A stretch of DNA of 64,000 bases from Dastarcus helophoroides (lineage: Eukaryota > Arthropoda > Insecta > Coleoptera > Bothrideridae). Of this stretch, positions 57,400 to 64,000 are shown piece by piece. Each line of letters starts with the position of its first letter. Within the stretch, counting starts at the first letter, position 1. The notes below the pieces were generated by a model. It ran no database searches. It was given only the letters and a program-made list of their open reading frames with translations, and was not told the DNA's origin. Position numbers and translations under genes: made by a program. The stretch lies in contig CM053329.1 of NCBI GenBank assembly GCA_028583605.1, forward strand, positions 33,070,992 to 33,134,991, in the 5' to 3' direction.

Positions 57400-59165
57400 C
57401 TATTTTTTCTTTATTTATGAAGATATATTTTTTTAATTTTTCTTTAATAGTGACTTTTTTCACTCCTGTTAACAATATTTTGTTATGTTTATAGCTAAAA
57501 TGCCACCTCAGTTTTGTTGTTAACACAGAATATCATAACGTTTGTAAGAGAGATAAAATTGTTGCTTGATAATTAGCCAAATCCATGGAGGAACTGACCG
57601 AGTGCGCTGCCAAAGAAATGGTGTTAACGCAATCGATTACGACTGAAATCCTGCTTAAACAACCGCATTTAGTAACCAGCTTGCAAATAACAGGATTTTT
57701 CGCATGAGTGACTATTTCTTGTTAAGGACATTAGACCCTTCCCAAGAAAGTAAAAGCGTGAAAATCCCAAAAGCCCGTTTGGGAAGCTTTTTTGCGAGAA
57801 GGCTGATGCTTCGTTTCACAATAATGATCGTCAACATGTGAATATACGTAGGGTTCCACACGTCGACTCGAATGTATATATGTAAGTTGTAAATAAAAAC
57901 TACATGCATCAGTAAATAAGAAAAATGTTGACGTGTCGTGCGTGTTAACTTTTTAGTCCTGTGTCTGCGCCAGATCTGAAAAATAAATGAAAATTGCGTA
58001 AATTATTCATGAGGACTAAGGTATTCACTCCTCTTTAAACGTCAGAAAATTGCTAACTCTAAAGCTGATACTCATTTTTAACAAAGTCAAATACATAAAA
58101 AGACTCGCTGACTTAGAATCATGAAACTAGTTATTGACTGCATTAAATGTGATAAAAACCTTTTCCTAATAAATTATATTTTCAAGAGATTGGTTACTAA
58201 AACTGACACTTTGTTTGGAAGCAACAGTTTTTGTTTCTAGAGTATGAGTGAGCCACATCCGGCCCGCGACAATGTCGATTCTTTTTTTCAAAATTTCAAC
58301 TTCTCTCAAAATTATAAAATTTCAGTTTTTGCCATTATCCAAACATTTTAAATTCAAGCATGAAATAAAAAAATTGTTTACACAACCTATTTTTTTCAGA
58401 AACCTTTCAACTTGGAGCTGATTTTTTTCAAGTATTAGCACTTACTATAGAGTGCCTTTAAAAAATATTGGTTATAATAGTTTTGTGACGTCATCTATGA
58501 GGAATACGTCAACTAATATCGTTACTTGAGAATGTTGGACCCCTTATTTTTACTCCAATTTCATAAAGTCTAAGTATAATTATTTTAAGCTAGAGTTGAG
58601 GGAGAAAGGAGGGATTTTACCTAGCATTGTATTTAAAGAAAAAAGAGGTAATAAGAGACCTATGTATAGTATTAATTATTGTTATCTGTGTATGGGTTAT
58701 ATCAAGTATAATTCACGCATGAGTGCCAAATTAACATAATTTTGCAAGTGGAAAATAATAAGTACCCTGACAAGTAAGCCGTGAGCGCTAATTGATACAA
58801 ATTTTACGAGATCAATGAAAAACAACTTTTTATACTTCAGAAGTTACCTCCTTTGTTGACAAAGCTTTAAGCAATTTACCGGTGATTTGGCTTTTCCCTA
58901 AAATTTTAAATCCGATGAATCAATTATCTGTTAAAGCAGGATCTGAGAGCGCGTTCCATGCTTATTATATGGACGTTTATTGTCAAAGAAGGGATTACAG
59001 ATTCCAATGTTCAAAATTCGCAATTATTTTATCCGTTAAGCTCAGTGAAAAATGGAGTAGTACAATATGGAAAAGAGTCCGAAATTAGGCGTAAGGAAAA
59101 TTATATTATTGATATTTTAATCCTTAATTTGTGGAATTGTTTAGTATTCATAATTCATAAGGTAT
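57400..59165. other. Unassigned intergenic DNA upstream of the receptor gene
   Basis: No gene or family repeat is supported, apart from a short AT-rich stretch at 58270-58400. Confidence 0.35.
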
Positions 59166-59167
59166 AA

Positions 59168-59265
59168 ACTTTTTTTAAGTTTCATTCACTCGCAAAAGGC
59201 AACCCTTTTATGCCTTCAAAGCACCGCGAGTAGGATGCGGAAACAAGGATGGATGGCGATAAACC
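59168..59265 (-). mobile_element. LINE-A 3' terminus
   Basis: Minus-strand match to the last 100 bp of the family (GCGATAAACCG.., CATCCTTGTTTCCGCATCC, AGGGTTGCCTTTTGCGAGTG, A tail). It is joined without spacer to F1 copy E. Confidence 0.8.
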
Positions 59266-59279
59266 GTCTTCCTTCGGTG

Positions 59280-59396
59280 TTCGAAGAGTAACCTGTGTTA
59301 TGTTTTTTAATCTTTTTTGGTTTGAGGGGAAAAGATTTGTATTTCAATTTTTTAAGATAACCAAGGAGCAATTCGTTACACCAAAAAAAGAATAAT
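59280..59396. mobile_element. F1 foldback element, copy E (one arm, tail on the right)
   Basis: Contains 'GTTTTTTAATCTTTTTTGGT', 'GATTTGTATTTCAATTTTTT' and the reversed family tail (AAGATAACCAAGGAGCAATT, CGTTACACCAAAAAAAG). It is therefore in the opposite orientation to copies A-D. The hammerhead centre is absent. Confidence 0.7.
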
Positions 59397-59499
59397 ACAG
59401 GATTATTCGCCATATTTTCATTACAAAAGCGATAACCGAAATTTAATTATTAAACTAATTTATTTTATTATTTACTAACCAGATTTATACTTATTTCAG

Positions 59500-62782
<3,283 letters not shown>

Positions 62783-62862
62783 GAAAGTTTTCCTAGTCGC
62801 GTTGAGCAATTTTGCATAGGAGGTAAGCCTATGGTTTCGCGTGACCATCACGTGTTACCGAT
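62783..62862 (+). repeat. F3 short repeat
   Basis: GTCGCGTTGAGCAATTTTGC, AGGAGGTAAGCCTATGGTTT and CGCGTGACCATCACG match the body of 57285-57360 in order. Confidence 0.5.
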
Positions 62863-62889
62863 ATGCTCGCAGCTATAAGTAGGATGCGT

Positions 62890-64000
62890 AATAGAATTTA
62901 AACTGTCAACGAGAAGAAGCACTGAAATCTGTTGATCATGATGTGATTTGGCTGAAAATCTGCTCCAAAAGCAAAATAATATTCGTTTGTTCACTTTATC
63001 TGCCTCCAAACGATTCCTCATTCAGACAGCTCTTCTCTTATTTCTACGTAACCTTTGATCACCTACAGACGAATTATCCAAACGTTGAGGTTGTCTTTCT
63101 TGGTGACCTCAACGAACACAACATCCCTTGGTTAAGGTTTTCTTCTCGAAGACGCGGGAAAAGCGGCAGAGGCTTTTGCTATCACTTTTGGACTATCGCA
63201 ATTGGTTGAAGAACCCACAAGAATTCCTGATATAGATACCCATCAACCTAATCTACTCAAACCTTTTCCTTACAAATTCTAAATTCTTCAAATTCGTATA
63301 AAATCACAGTGACATCACAGCTTGAAAGTTCCGATCGCAAGCTTGTAGCAGCCTCTCTCTTGATTCATTTACCATCTTTCTTTCAGACACAGCCCCGTAG
63401 GGTTTAGCACTGACAGTCTGAAAACTGGGAAAAATTGTGAGACTTCTTTGCATCTTTCCCTTGGCATGGGACTTTAACTCGGACAACCTTTCCTCAGTCG
63501 CCGAATCCATCACTGAAACTATCGTGGTTGGTATGGAATGCTCAATTCCCCATTCACAAAAGAAGTCTGCCTCCAGTAAACCTTGGTTTAACAGAAACTG
63601 TGCTTGGGCTGTCTCCTACAAAAACCTCGAGATATCGTCATTGGCGAAATAATCCCTCAGTCGAGACTCGGACCACCTTTGTAAATGCACGAAATTTTTG
63701 TAAACAGGTTATTGACGAGACACAAAGTGATTTCGATCGTAAAATGTGCCAGAAGCCTATCAACTGTCCCAACGGTTCGGGGTCTTTTTGAGGATTTGCA
63801 AAGTTGATTGGAAAGAATTTAACATCTTCCAAGTTTCCACCTTTACTCGATGACAACAACAATATTGTGACTACTTTCAAGGAAAGGGCGGATCTGCTAG
63901 CCTTAATGTTTGTTAAAAATTCCAACCTTGATTCTCGAAACGCAGAACCTTCTATTCTTCCTAAGGTTGGCATTTCGATGCCTGAAATTTTTATAAAACA
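62890..64000 (+). mobile_element. LINE-A, partial copy running off the window
   Basis: Endonuclease and pre-RT region: 'SLYLPPNDSSFRQLFSYFYV', 'YPNVEVVFLGDLNEHNIPWL' (the N of GDFN kept, F changed to L), 'MECSIPHSQKKSASSKPWFN', then 'DFDRKMCQKPINCPNGSGSF' to the window edge. It is broken by frameshifts and lies in sense orientation inside the receptor intron. Confidence 0.88.

Overview
The window is AT-rich eukaryotic DNA, most likely from an insect (arthropod at least). Genes have GT..AG introns, intergenic DNA is dominated by transposon relics, and the transposon families (CR1/Jockey-like LINEs, a Jockey-clade LINE, mariner/Tc1 elements, a Penelope-like element) are typical of insects. No prokaryotic features are present, and no further taxonomic placement is supported.

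Two host genes are recognisable, both on the + strand. At 33211-36876 a two-exon gene encodes a complete but strongly diverged alpha-COP (coatomer subunit alpha) of 1110 residues with an intact frame and no acidic linker. At 59500-61652 lie the first two coding exons of a metabotropic glutamate receptor-like class C GPCR; the rest lies beyond the right edge.

Most other content is mobile DNA. One CR1/Jockey-like LINE family ('LINE-A') occurs as fragments at 1187-1882, 8959-12296 (split by an inserted R1-type LINE tail at 9888-10575), 15722-16807, 24890-27757, 59168-59265 and 62890-64000. A second LINE ('LINE-B', 39478-42190) abuts a decayed Jockey-clade LINE (42190-46260). A 1.9-kb mariner-like element with long TIRs and TA target sites fills 27948-29866, a Tc1 transposase remnant lies at 15055-15420, and a TIR element spans 30747-31860. 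A Penelope-like element (PLE; 49573-51533) keeps an RT palm plus GIY-YIG frame between about 410-bp inverted pseudo-LTRs, and a probable solo LTR follows it.

The most striking signal is a set of hammerhead-ribozyme (HHR) motifs. The PLE pseudo-LTRs and at least two unrelated short foldback families (F1: five copies plus a fragment; F2: one good copy plus two relics) carry CUGANGA / stem II / GAAA / self-complementary stem III / matching stem I. A third foldback (F4, 22832-23056) has a degenerate version. In the PLE, the F2 copy and the left arm of the F1 copies the motifs lie in inverted arms. Two F1 copies have 9- and 12-bp target duplications and a one-sided tail like the PLE, so these foldbacks look like ORF-less, HHR-bearing Penelope-type elements.

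Much of the remaining intergenic DNA is a degenerate phrase around GTCGAAATTTTGAAAA, in long blocks of either orientation. No tRNA, rRNA or CRISPR locus was found.
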